Shown piece by piece: positions 1 through 10,240 of a DNA stretch of 64,000 nt. The translations under genes and the position numbers were made by a program. Numbering within the stretch: the first letter of the stretch is position 1; each line of letters begins with the position of its first letter. Origin of the DNA: Podocnemis expansa. Lineage: Eukaryota > Chordata > Testudines > Podocnemididae. Below the pieces are notes generated by a model. That model was given only the letters and a program-made list of their open reading frames with translations, ran no database searches and was not told the origin of the DNA. The stretch is taken from positions 704,003 through 768,002 of the forward strand of contig ML682232.1 of NCBI GenBank assembly GCA_007922195.1. Direction: 5' to 3'.

Positions 1-1180
1 GGCTGTGGTAGTAGAGGATGAGGGAGCACCTCCCCACTAAAGTTTAAAATAGCCCTTTTTCCCCAATATGGATAATGGGTAGACAGGGAGGACTGGGCCA
101 GGGCTCTGTCATGATGAGACCTTTTCCAAGCATGCTCTCCGAAGAAGCTATCAGCAAGCTGATGGAAATATAGTTGTGGGAGAGGTTACCCCCTTAATGA
201 GAATCACTAGCGACTGGCCTGAAATGCCTGCGTCTAATGACCAGGTGCTGACATCTCCACCCAGCACTGTGCGGGACAATATCAAGTTGGCCCACCCCAT
301 GAGCCCGAAAGGGGCGTTAGACACCACTGAGCAAGGAAAGTCTACCTTAGCATCTTTATTGGGGATTGTCCGAGCACAAACTTGTCCGTGCTTGGGGGTG
401 TAAAAGCAAGCGACACAAAAAGGGGTGAGTAAAGGAGAGTGAAGGGTCTACCCAACCCTGTGGAGAGGAGCAGAAATGCCCTCGGGTGAAGAGGGAGTGA
501 GGAGTCACAACCCCTCTGGGAAGAGGGCCTCTTGGATATCTGACTCAAGAGGCACAAGGGGCCGGAGTTAAGGTCTTATGGAAAATAAGTGTGTGTGTCT
601 TCCTGGTACAGGAAAGAGTATTTAGGAGAAAATCCCTCGGTTTACCTCAGGAAGTGCTGGGGGGGGGGGGAGCGCTGTACCCTCCAATATTTGCAGAATA
701 CCCTTGTTTTGGGCCTGTGTGCTCCCAAGGGGAAGCGAAAGTGGTGCCGCGCAGATAAGCTGGAGGGGGAGGGAGGGACTTCCCCACCGAAAGAAAAGTC
801 AGTAAGGTATATGGAGTGGCACAGGGGGAGGAAGTAAGCTTCCTCCAACTACTGACAGTAGTAAATGAGAATATAACAAGGCCTGGGGTAGACGGGGGAC
901 CTTGCCTGAAATCAGAGTAGTCCATCGGCCTGAGGGAAAGTTCCTGAGTCAGCGGGGCACCCCATTGGCTAGGGGTTCTCAGGAGATGAGCTCTGTAACC
1001 CCAAACAGGGTTGGCTATGAATAGATACCCCTGGATGAGAGGCCAGGCAACCTCCCACAAGCCAGGAGTGGACCCAGGGTGGGAGGAATTTCCCAAACTG
1101 GGACTCAAACGCATGCCGTGGTGGTGAGAGTGTCGACTCCTATCCAGTGGCCCAAAGGAAGGATGAGTTGGGGCTGACTG
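1..1180. other. Unassigned DNA with a tRNA-like box-B segment
   Basis: No gene or known transposon is recognisable. Several open frames on both strands have no family motif and look like chance frames in moderately GC-rich DNA. On the minus strand at about 1090-1150 there is a tRNA-like stretch: an A-box-like 'CACTGGATAGGAG' about 40 nt before a B-box-like 'GTTTGAGTCCC'. This could be the head of an old tRNA-derived SINE, but its body and tail are not identifiable. The gag homology of the next element stops near 1190, so this segment may be what truncated or replaced it. Confidence 0.3.
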
Positions 1181-1187
1181 TTACACC

Positions 1188-2844
1188 CTATAGGGGTGGA
1201 GGGCAGGCAAGGGGCTCAGAGGGGAGGAGATCCAAATACTTAACTCCCTCCCCGCCCCCCCAAGGATCACAGGCAGTATCCAGAACAGCATCCGTCTCTG
1301 GTGGGAATAGAACTTCGCCGTCAAAGGGGAGGTCAAAGAATACCTGTTGGGAGACCGGGGGCACCCTCGCCTCTTGCAGACAAGCTGTGCGCCGCAGGGT
1401 CAAGGCTGAGGCCGTTGTGCAGCAGGCCGCATCTACAGCATCCCAAGCCAATAGAAGGAGATCCTGGGATGCTACCCTGCTTCCTCAAAGAAGGCATCAT
1501 ACTCCTCCCTCGCCTTTTGTGGGAGTAGGTGTCTGAACTTGCTCCCTGACTCACAGACATCCAACATATATCAGCTCACCAGGGCCTGGTTGTTAGCAAC
1601 ATGTAACTGGAAGGCAGAGGAGGAATACACCTTCTGACCCAGGTCTAATTCCCTGGCATCCCTCGATGCTGGGAGAGGGTCACGGGGAACTTGTCCTGGG
1701 CCCAGCGCTGCTTCCACCACTGCTCGAGATGGAACTGGGTGGTGAGTGAAAGAAGGAAATTCCAACTCTAGGACTCGATATTTGAGGCCCGCCATATCTG
1801 ACATCGGGGAAGTAGACCCCGGACTTTGCCTGCATGAAGAGGCAAGGTCCCGGACGCTAGAGTGGAGATTAACAGTGACGGGTTCTGCTGATGTAAACAT
1901 CAGCCTGAACAGATTATCAGAGGGCCCTTCAAAGGACTGGACCTCCATCCCCATATAGGCTGAAACACAGCACAGGAGGTCGAAGTGCACCAAGAGATCC
2001 GCCGTGTAGGAACAAGGCACTAGATTTAAAGCTCTAGCCAGTGTCGTAGGAATCAGTGCTGAGGTGGGCGAAATGGTCTCTTGTGGGGACCATTCATGAG
2101 CTCAGTACTGAAATGCTGATGGTGCTGTAGGTCAGTGACGAGGCCATTTAGTTCCCCCTGAAGCACCCTCCCCTGGACTGGAAGGGGGGGAACCCCTCAG
2201 GACCAGGAAGATGGTGCGGGGGACAGCAGGGTGATGCAGTGCCAGGGAGAAGGCTTGACGGTACCAGGACTCTGAGGGGTGGGAGATTCTGGTGCTGGGG
2301 AACTTGGCAACGATACCGGAGATGGCATTCAGTGCCACTTTTGGTGTGCCCAGACCTTCAAAACAAAGGCTGACTTACCCCTCCTTCTAAGTGGGTACTG
2401 GGGAGGGTGGAGGAAGCAATAAGGGGAGCTCCTCTGCTGCCTCAAATGCCTCCAGAGTCGTCGGAAGCAGCACCGACTCCTCCTGGTCCCGTGGGGAGCC
2501 CTGTGTGGGGGACCCAGAGCAGTGCTGATGCCATGGTACCAAGACCGGTACTGAGCTGATCTTGCATCCTCTGGGGAAGTGGTGCCAGGAAGGCTCCGGT
2601 GCCGAGCCGGCATGCGGTATCGCATGAGACCCCAAAGCCTCAGGGGTAGGCTGCTGTACTTGTGCTGTGGCCAACGCACAGTGCCTTTGCTCGCTGTCCT
2701 TGATTGTCCTAGGCTTAAAGGGCAGACAGATGGAGAGCAGGAGGTGACCAAATGGGCTTCACCCAGGCACTGGAGGCACTTCTCCTGGGGATCGTCCCAC
2801 AGGAAGGCCTTGCTGCATGCAGCACAAGGTTTAAACTCTGGCAT
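1188..2844 (-). pseudogene. Decayed gag of a DIRS-type retroelement (copy 1)
   Basis: The minus-strand frame starting at 2844 opens with 'MPEFKPCAACSKAF' and continues to 'EKCLQCLGEAH', a Cys-rich N terminus. The same start occurs at 13997 in the DIRS-type element of this window. Further on (2020-1571) the frame carries 'LDLGQKVYSSSAFQLHVAN', matching 'LFGKKIYSISALQLCIANHQ' read across frames in copy 2. At 1451-1188 it carries 'AWDAVDAA' and 'DLPFDGE', matching 'SWDVSD' and 'DLPFEG' near 12.1 kb. The three blocks are in order but in separate frames with stops, so the gene is dead. RT, RNase H and recombinase parts are absent here. They were either lost or lie beyond a break near 1190. The capsid-like assignment rests on similarity to copy 2, not on a search. 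Confidence 0.6.
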
Positions 2845-3049
2845 GGCAGGCGGTGGAGGAGAGTGGTGTCATTGCTCTGAAGCCAGGTGCTGAGAGAGGA
2901 AACGCACTTCGGTGGAACCAGGTCCATGAAAAGGTGTTCCCAACTGAGTGGAATGCTCATAAATGGAGAGAGAAAGACAGGCTGCTTGCTAACACAAGGA
3001 GCAGACTGTTCCACAAACCATCACTGAGGTGGATAAAATGGAACTGGGA

Positions 3050-3130
3050 AGTGGGATTTTCTCCCACAAAAGCTCATGCGATAAATAAATTTGTTACTCT
3101 TTAAAAATGTTACAGGACTCCTTGTTTGTG
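3050..3130 (+). repeat. Fold-back family repeat (R), right half
   Basis: Reads 'gtgggattttctcccaca' followed by 'ataaataaatttgttactct' and then 'acaggactccttgtttgt'. This is one half of a repeat that occurs at least ten times in the window in both orientations, here called R. Only the right arm is present. Confidence 0.75.
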
Positions 3131-3948
3131 TCTGAAATAATTATTCCATGGCCAAGTATACACTTTCCTCTTATTGTACAAAAACAGTAACCCAACAATC
3201 TCTAGTAGGCTTAAAATAATCCCTTCACCTGAGGCGAGTAGGAAACATTCTTCTATAAATCATCATCTACAGGATCTCAGCTTTTAAGGAGATAAGAAAT
3301 CTAAAAAAAAGTAAATAAAAAAAGTGTAGTCTTTCAGATTCTGTAGTCAGGCAGCCCATCCCAATTGCTCTGCTGCTATTCATTGCTTTACCGGCATGCA
3401 ACAAAGAGGAAACCAACCACGGTCAGTTCTTGTTGTTGTTACTGAAAAATCTGTTTGCATCAAGGAACCTGACAATTTTTTTTTAATTTCTCTCTAGTGT
3501 GGCCATAAGCAGCAAAGGCAGGCAACAGAGCTGTTCATTGGGAAGACTAATTCAGACACACGAGCTGGGATAGCAATATCATGATCCCTCTTTTTCCACT
3601 CAGCTTTGTAGGGGTATGTCTACACTACAAATGGGAGCAAGCCTCCCATGCCAAGAAACAGGCTCAAGCTCTTGGGGCTAAAGCTAGCACACACAAAAAA
3701 ATAGCGGTATGGATGTTGCAGGCTGAGTAGGGAGCTCCACCCTAGACTTGGAAGTCGGGGCAGAGAAAAATCACAAGGAAAGAATGCTCTTTCTCCAGAA
3801 GGTAAAACTCTTCCTAACGGGGCAAAGACTATGTTTATCAGACATCTAGTTGCCAAAAATACATAAGTTGTGAAAAATGATACAAAGACTGTTTCTTGGC
3901 CCAGATTATCACCTCTCATAGGAACACTCATGGACAGGAACTCTGGTT
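3131..3948. other. AT-rich DNA without recognised gene
   Basis: Nothing coding is supported. At 3609-3640 there is 'ggtatgtctacactac', the outer end of a transposon family whose other ends appear at 36860, 33380 and 55880. No partner end is clear here. Confidence 0.4.
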
Positions 3949-4414
3949 CAGTGGTTCCCAACCTTTTCAGTAACATGGCACACTTCAATGAGAGAGACAG
4001 TTCCACAGCACACCCACTTTTTTCAGCTGAACTGATTGCTCATAAATGTCACATTTATTTACATTTACTACGGTTAGTCTTATGAAAGAGGTTTGCAACA
4101 TAGTGCACACAACCAGCTAAAGGATCAAATGCATTAATGTCTCAAATCTGCTGGAAAAAATTATGCATCATCTCAATTTTGCACTTTGGTTACCTGCATT
4201 TAGAATGCTTACATTTTAGAACTGAAAGATGAATATCTCGCTTTTAATTTAATGATAAATTTTCGTACGTTTTAGGAATTATAATTTTGATTGTCTAGAA
4301 TATTATTAAAGATGAGACAATGTTTATTTTACACTGATTTTCACTACATTCATACAAAATTTCACAGCACACTTGGGCAGTTCTCACGGCACATCAGGTG
4401 GTTGAAAACCACCA
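3949..4414 (+). mobile_element. hAT-like non-autonomous transposon
   Basis: The left end is 'CAGTGGTTCCCAACC' followed by 'acatggcacact'. The right end is 'cggcacatcagg' then 'GGTTGAAAACCACCA', an imperfect inverted copy. This is the same layout as the elements at 25802-26900 and 48524-49658, where 'gcacac' motifs flank both termini. The flanking octamers (ctctggtt and cttcagtg) agree at only about half their positions, so the target duplication is decayed or the right boundary is off by a few bases. The interior is AT-rich with no transposase. Confidence 0.6.
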
Positions 4415-5194
4415 CTTCAGTGACTGGAAATCACCACCACATCAGCATGTGTGTGTATAGAGAGCAAGTCTGCACAAACACAGAAGGCCTGTTTTTTTGC
4501 CCCTGGCAGCATTTCCCCTGGTGCGGGGGGTGGGGGGCGGCTGAGTGTGGGACACCTCTGAAAAGTACTAAGGTCTTGAGATGCATTTTTGTTCCTGTTG
4601 TTTTATAACTAATTTCCACGGATCTCAGGAGTAACGTTTTTCATCCCATGGGTCTGCAATTCCCTTCCCCCCAGAGGAAACATGGGTATGTCAAAATCCC
4701 TGCAGGATCCAGAACTGGGATAGGGAGGGCACTCTGAAGGCAGCTGAGCCTGCATCCTGATCCAGGGAGCATGAGCTGTATGCAGGCAAAAATAGCAGCA
4801 CCTGAGAGCAGGTGGTTAGTCTCCCATCTCAGTGTTTCCCCTAGATAATGATTTTCCCCATCTTTAAAACCAGTCTGCAGATATTAGGTTTAGCTGTAAG
4901 CATCTAACCCAATTTCCAAGCTTTATGTCTGAATGGATGTGACTGGGTGGAAGAAAGACACAGAGAGACTGATGGAATAAATTAGAAAAGAGGAGCATGA
5001 CTGAAAAATATGATTTGGGGGAAAAATGAGAGAAGAAAAGAGGAAATATAAGCGAGGAAGTAGAGAATGTAACTAATGTAGGGTCTGGAGCAGAGAAAGG
5101 AGTTGGAAGGAAAACAGAATCAGGACACACTGAAGACAAACTAGGAAAAGATCACCATGATCAACTGTAAGAAGACAGGAACTACATAAAGATA
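4415..5194. other. Non-coding DNA, nothing recognised
   Basis: Mixed-composition DNA with no repeat end, splice-like exon or coding frame that can be supported. Confidence 0.4.
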
Positions 5195-5202
5195 TATAAG
5201 AC

Positions 5203-6030
5203 CAGGTGTGACCAAATGGTGGCTGGCGAGCCACATGCCTTCAAAAGTAAAAGTGCAGCTCCCAAAGAATTTAAAAAAAACCCCAAAAACCAGCACTATC
5301 GACATACCTGGGCCCCACCCAGACATATTCTTTCTGGCACCAGGCTGGGGGACAGTTTAAATCTCCAGTCCCCTGAGCATTCATCTGAAGAATGCTCAGG
5401 GCGGTGCAGCACACCCACAGGTCAGCTAGCTGGCCAGCTAAGGGGAAGGGGTGAAAGGGAACCGTGATGGGGAAGGAGGCAGTGGGGGATGTTACCGGGA
5501 GGGACGTCCAGGGGATGCAGCAGTGCCTAGGTTCCCTTTTCCCATTGTAGCCTTAGCTGGGCTGCCTTTTCCCTGCCACAGCCAGAACCTGGCAGGAGTT
5601 TCTTTACCCCACCGTGGCCAGAGCCTGGTGGGGGGGGTCCACTTCCTCGTCTCAGCCAGAAGACGGCAGAAGTTTCTTTTCCCTGCCGCAGCCAGAGCCC
5701 CGCAAGGAGTCCCTACCCCAGTTCCCAGGGAAGCAGTGTAGAGGGAACATTGCAGGCAACTCCAAAAACCTAAACAGGTAGTTGCCCCTACCCCAGCTAA
5801 GTTTTTATAGGCCTAGTTTTCATTGTAACTTTATATAATTGTTAGAATTTGACATTAGTTGATTGTAGGATCAATGTTAGCCCTTTTAACAATAAAATTA
5901 AACTGTGCAATCCATTTTAAATTTAGTAATTTTGGAGTAAGTAAAAGTAAGGATATGCCTCAGTGCAGCTCTTGAATATTTCATAATCAATTTGTGTGGA
6001 TCTTGAGTTCCATAAGTTTGGCCACCCCTG
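5203..6030 (+). mobile_element. hAT-like transposon with TSD tataagac/tataacac
   Basis: The left end is 'CAGGTGTGACCAAA' and the right end, reverse-complemented, is 'CAGGGGTGGCCAAAC', a terminal sequence typical of hAT/Charlie-type elements. The flanking octamers tataagac (5195-5202) and tataacac (6031-6038) differ at one position. The interior has a GC-rich block (about 5280-5750) with a hairpin at 5373-5399 (ctgagcattc / gaatgctcag). It also contains 'gagggaacattg' at 5741-5752, which resembles the right end of another family in this window. No transposase remains. Confidence 0.8.
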
Positions 6031-6038
6031 TATAACAC

Positions 6039-6866
6039 CAAAAGAGAGCCTTAGGTGGTGAGCTCCAAAGAGCAGGCACTGTGACTTCTTACCTTCCTGG
6101 AAAGCTCCTCGCATACAGTGAGTAATAAATAAGCAAATAAATTAAACATGGTTCATCAAATAGTAAAGAACAAATTATTTAAGTAATTTTACCAGCATTA
6201 ACAATGAATAATAAAGATCAAGGTATACTAATTTAACCTTCACTACATGATTTTAGAACAGATGTAAATGACAAAACCTGTAGCCTTATCGTGTGTTAAT
6301 TCTCCACATTTTTTAGACCGAGAAAGTCTCTTCAGTACAACAGCGGCTACATTAGATAGGAATAGGATCTCTGTGAACACATCCAGCTAGCTCAGGAGCT
6401 CCGCTTTCATTAAGATGTTTTTCATAAAGAAAAGTCACTCCTTTGTTGAAGATCTTCAGCTACAAACACAAATGCTGTTGACCTAGAAAAACTCATTTTT
6501 GTACACCATGTTAGACCCTGAATCATTCAGCATGTTTTAAATTCAGGCTTACAATGTGCCAAGTATTAGGGGGATTTAGACGCCAAACTGGTAAAATACC
6601 ACAGTCTGTAGTGTGAAGCTAAGCTGATCTCTACTTAAGGCTAACTTCCTAAAAAGAAAGAAAGAAAAAGAAAAAAAAAAAAAGAAAAAAAAATGACTTT
6701 CCCAAAAGAACACAGGGACCTAATTTTTTAAAAAAAAACAAACCCAAAACAGAGCTGATTTTAAGTCAGGCTATATTAATAAACCATAAAACAAACCTAA
6801 CAATGTACTGAACTTGTCATTTATCAGTATTAGTTGTTAGATAACCACAGCACAAGAGATGCCACA
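6039..6866. other. AT-rich DNA with an A-rich tract
   Basis: No gene seen. A 60-base adenine-rich tract lies at about 6650-6710. It could be a decayed poly(A) or simple sequence; no LINE or SINE body could be attached to it. Confidence 0.4.
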
Positions 6867-6955
6867 AAGTTGGATTTTTTCCCACAAAAGCACATGTGAT
6901 AAACAAGTGTTAGTCTTTAAGTGCCACTAGATTCCCTTATTCGTCTAGCAAAACT
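6867..6955 (+). repeat. Fold-back family repeat (R), right half
   Basis: Contains 'ttcccacaaaagcacatgtg', 'gttagtctttaagtgccac' and 'tcgtctagcaaaac', an orientation-matched copy of the R right arm with scattered substitutions. Confidence 0.7.
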
Positions 6956-7079
6956 AAAAACTCTCACGTTTTCAGACTAGTTCTTTATTCTCTCCTTTTC
7001 AGCTTCCCAAATTCTTACGTGATGCATCCATAACACACACTATAAATAACAAGTTTACTGTATATTTTATAGTAACAGT

Positions 7080-7354
7080 GGGTTACCTGCAATAACTGTC
7101 CTCCTTCGAGATGGGCTGCTCACATACATTCTGTTATAGGTGTCTATGTGCCGCAGTGTACGGTTGGGTGGAAGACTTTTGCCCTTGCCTGTCAGTGCAG
7201 GGTCCCTTCCTTTCACCAACTCCAAGTAGCAGGGATGGAGGGAGGGATCAGAATGTATGTGAGCAGCCCATCTCAAAGAAGGATGGTTACTGCAGGTTAC
7301 CCACCATTCTTCTTCAAGTGCTGCTCACATCATTCTGTTACAGGTGACTGCTAA
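7080..7354 (-). repeat. DIRS 3' terminal repeat and internal-complementary-like hairpin
   Basis: Positions 7080-7132 and 7250-7302 are inverted copies of each other, 47 of 53 bases matching, separated by 117 bases. The right-hand terminal repeat occupies 7115-7204 and is the inverted partner of 14255-14343. A further stretch at 7313-7341 ('gctgctcacatcattctgtt') repeats the outer end of the 5' terminal repeat. This matches the known DIRS design, in which a region complementary to both termini is used to form a circular junction. The function here is inferred from that family. Confidence 0.7.
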
Positions 7355-8235
7355 CCATACTCAGGATGGTGGGCAGTTAATGCTTCCCTGCTTTGAGCAT
7401 GGCTCTGCCCAATGCAGCATCATCTTGTGCCTGTTGGACAATCGCATAGTGTGTCATAAAGGTGTATACTGATGACCACGTTGTTGCTCTGCAGATCTCC
7501 TAAATCAGGACCTGTGCTAAGAAGGTTGTTGAGGATGCTTCTGCTCTTGTTGAGTGCACCCTGACCCTCCCATGGAGGGGTATATCTGACCTTCTGGACC
7601 AGTCTTTAATTCAGTTCATTATCCAAACTGAAATATTACTGTGTTGTCACTGGCTGGCCTCTTTTCCGCTCCACAACCACCACAAATAGTTGGGATGTTT
7701 TGCGAAACATGTGTATGATCAATATAGGTCAGGAGTACTCTCCTGACATCTAAGGTGTGCTATCTCCTCTGGTTCTCCAGGACCTGTGGATCAGGGAAGA
7801 ACACCAGGAAACAGATCTCCTGGTTCAGGTGGAATGGAGAGGCTACCCTAGGGACAAAGGCTGAGTGTGGGTGTAGCAGCACCTTGTCCACCAAAAACCT
7901 CGCACACGGAGGTTCAGAGGAAAGGGCCTTTAGCTCTGAGACCTGTTTAGCTGAGGTTATGGCTATCAGGAAGGCCACCTCCCAAGATAGGACCAGTAGA
8001 GTGCACAAGTCTATGGGCTTATATGGTGGTTCTGCCAGACTGTGGAGCACCACGTTCAAGACCCACTGTGGTGCAGGATCTCTGGGTTGTGGATAGATCC
8101 TCTCAACCCCTTTTAGGAACTTATTGGTAGTAGGATGGGGAAAAAAAACAGAACGCCATCCAGTCTCATGTAGGGCCAAGACTGCCCCAGGTGGACTTTA
8201 AGAGAGGAGATCACCAGGCTATGTTCCCTCTAAAC

Positions 8236-8874
8236 CAGGGGTTCCTAACCTTTGGAGGGGGGAAAAAGTTTGCAGCCCCCATAGGGGGAGCCAGGTGCCA
8301 CCACACAGGGCAGAATGTGGCCTTTGCTGCTCTCCTGTCGGGGAGCTGGGAGCTGCCACATCAACGATCCCCTCCCCCTGCCCAGGAGCCGCCACAGCCA
8401 TGCCCCCTGTCCCTGCCCAGGAGCTGCCACAGTCACGGCACTCTCCCCTGCCTGGGAGCTGCCACAGCCATGCCCCCTGCCTAGGAGCCGCCATGACCAT
8501 GGCTCCCTCCCCCCTTCCAGGAGCTGCTGCAGCCATGGCTCCCTCCCCGTCCCCTGAGTGCTCCCTGCCCATTGGACCCTTGTTCATCCCCACTGGTTCT
8601 CCATCCCCCCACAGCCCCTCCCCCCTTACCTGGTCACTGGAGCTTGGGGCACCTGGCTGCCCCCAAGACTGTTCTCCCTGAGCACATGCTCAGGGAGCGG
8701 GAGTCTTAAAAACTCCCTGCCTGGGGGAAGCTCCCTGCAGGCTAGAAGACTGGGTCTCCACAGCAACGGAGACCCTGGCATTGCCTGGCCCCAGCTTGCA
8801 ACCTGTCTGCGGGCCCCCTGAAGCCATACTGCAGCCCCCCCAGCGGTCCATGGACCACAAGTTGGGAACCACTG
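8236..8874 (+). mobile_element. Nested hAT-like element (CAGTGGTTCCCAACC type)
   Basis: The left end is 'CAGGGGTTCCTAACC' and the right end is 'AGTTGGGAACCACTG'. The flanks are ctctaaac (8228-8235) and ctataagc (8875-8882). The uninterrupted sister copy reads ctctaagc at this point (15353-15360), so each flank differs from the empty site by one base. The interior is GC-rich: a minisatellite at 8381-8545, then a perfect hairpin ctccctgagc/gctcagggag at 8674-8697 followed by 'gggagtcttaaaaactccc'. It is the third level of nesting in this locus. Confidence 0.85.
8381..8545 (+). repeat. Minisatellite-like tandem repeat
   Basis: Five degenerate units of 28-37 bases share 'aggagctgccacagccatg' with purine/pyrimidine variants (8384, 8420, 8455, 8484 and 8519 approximately). 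It is confined to the interior of the nested hAT-like element. The long open frames over it on both strands arise from the repeat and are not taken as genes. Confidence 0.6.
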
Positions 8875-9756
8875 CTATAAGCTGTGCGCATGCATGTGTG
8901 CACACAGGTCACAAAACCCACACACACCCCTAAATAAAGTGTGCACAAAACAATTCAACAGTGCTAATATTTTTATGCTACTTTAAAAAGGTGTTTTTCA
9001 AATAGCATGTTTCAAATAAGGTTTTGTAATTTATAAAATCATTTCTGTCACCATATCAGAATAAAATTTAGATATTATTTGCATCATACACACTTGCTTT
9101 GTTGTGCTCACAAGTTTGACCACACTCACTGGAGTGCACACAAAATTTGGCCACTGGTCCTAAAAATCTGCACAAAAGAAAATTTTTGAGCACACAGCCC
9201 ACAAAAAATTAGAGGGAACATTGTCAACAGGCCTTCCTCTTTTAGATCTATTAGGTAGTTGAGCATAAGGGGGATTGGGGCTGACCCCAGGGGGACCCAT
9301 TTTTTCCCCCAACCAGAGGGAGAACCATTTCCATTTAGCAATGCAGGTAGACCTCGTGGAGGGTCTTCTACTCCCAATTAACACCCTCTTGACCCTTTCT
9401 GAGCCCTCTCTCGGTCTCATTTAGCCAACAAACCTCCAAGCTGCTAGGTGTAGGATGTGAGGGTTTGGGTGACGGAGACAGCTGGAGTCCAGTATCAGCA
9501 GATCTGCCTTGTATTGGAGGCGTATCAGGGTGGCCATTGACGGGTCCTGTAGGGTTGAATACCAGGGCTGCCTGGGCCATGCTGGACCTATAGGTATTAT
9601 GTTTCATCTGTCCCTCTTTATCTTTATGAGGACCCTGTGGATGAGGGGAATCAGGGGGAATGTGCAGAGTAACAGGCCCCTCCAATTATATCAGGAAGGC
9701 ATCTGCCAAGGAGCCCCATCCCTGTCCCCTGAGAGAACAGAATTAGGAGCATTTTC

Positions 9757-10240
9757 AATTCCGGTATGTTGCAAATAAGTCTATCTGGGGCGTGCCCCGA
9801 AGACTGAAAATGTGGTTCACTACTTCTAAGTGCAGGGACCACTCATGGTGCGAGAGGAATTCTCTGCTCAGCATGGCTGCTCTGTTGTTGTTTGACCCAG
9901 GTAAGTGAGCTGCTACTGGGGTAAAATTGTACCTCAGGGCTAATTCCCAAAGGCTGAGAGTTTCCCTGCACAGTGCAGGGGAGAAGGCCCCTCCTCCTGA
10001 TGGTTCATGTAAAACATTGCTGCTGTGCTGTCTGTTAGGATTTGCACCGTTTTCCCTTTCACAATGTCCAGGAAGGTCCAGCATGCTAGTCAAATTACCC
10101 TGAGCTCTTTCACACTGATGTGAAGGGGGCTGTCCCTTTTTGACCAAGACCCTTGTGTTTATAGGCTCCCCGAGATGTAGGCTCCCCAACCACGATTTGA
10201 GGCGTCGGTTATAAAGGTCACTGAAGGGTTGGCAGTCTCA
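9757..10240 (-). pseudogene. DIRS RNase H domain, frameshifted
   Basis: The minus-strand order is 'RGWGAYISG', 'SPLHISVKELRVI', 'VQILTDSTAAMFYMNHQ' (about 10050-10000), then after a frame change 'LSLWELALRYNFTPVAAHLP' and 'TPQIDLFAT'. These blocks match the RNase H region that follows RT in DIRS elements, including a candidate acidic residue in 'TDSTAA'. At least one frameshift and several stops break the domain. In the element it would have removed RNA from RNA/DNA hybrids. Confidence 0.75.

Larger units (their letters stand above)
8219..9223 (+). mobile_element. hAT-like element (CAATGTTCCCTCTAA family) inside DIRS recombinase
   Basis: The left end is 'CTATGTTCCCTCTAA' and the right end is 'TTAGAGGGAACATTG'. 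The flanks tcaccagg (8211-8218) and tcaacagg (9224-9231) match at 7 of 8 bases. Without the nested element it is about 360 bp, like the uninterrupted copy at 15343-15694, with which it shares 'gtgcgcat' and 'aattcaacagtgctaatatt'. It carries no transposase. Confidence 0.85.
7440..9420 (-). pseudogene. DIRS tyrosine recombinase, split and inactive
   Basis: The N-terminal SAM-like part is at 9420-9240 ('STRSTCIAKWKWFSLW', 'PLMLNYLIDLKEEGLL'). It is interrupted at 9223-8219 by a hAT-like insertion and resumes with 'SSLKVHLG' at about 8205. The catalytic domain follows at 8130-7790 ('TNKFLKGVERIYP', 'AFLIAITSAKQVSELKAL'). The position expected for the box-I arginine is Gln (CAG, 7943-7945), consistent with CpG decay of CGG. 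The second box keeps His (7554-7556) and Arg (7545-7547) in 'VHSTRA', and the nucleophile-like Tyr lies in 'THYAIV' (7446-7448). An in-frame TAG sits at 7500-7502. The enzyme would have joined circular element DNA to the genome; this copy cannot. Confidence 0.8.

Noticed and set aside
5741..5752. 'gagggaacattg', a right-end match to the CAATGTTCCCTC family
   Set aside because: No left end preceded by a caggcaac-like octamer was found, so a full nested element cannot be claimed.
8191..8821. Overlapping frames of 60-130 codons around 8.2-8.8 kb
   Set aside because: They translate a minisatellite and GC cassette inside a nested transposon.
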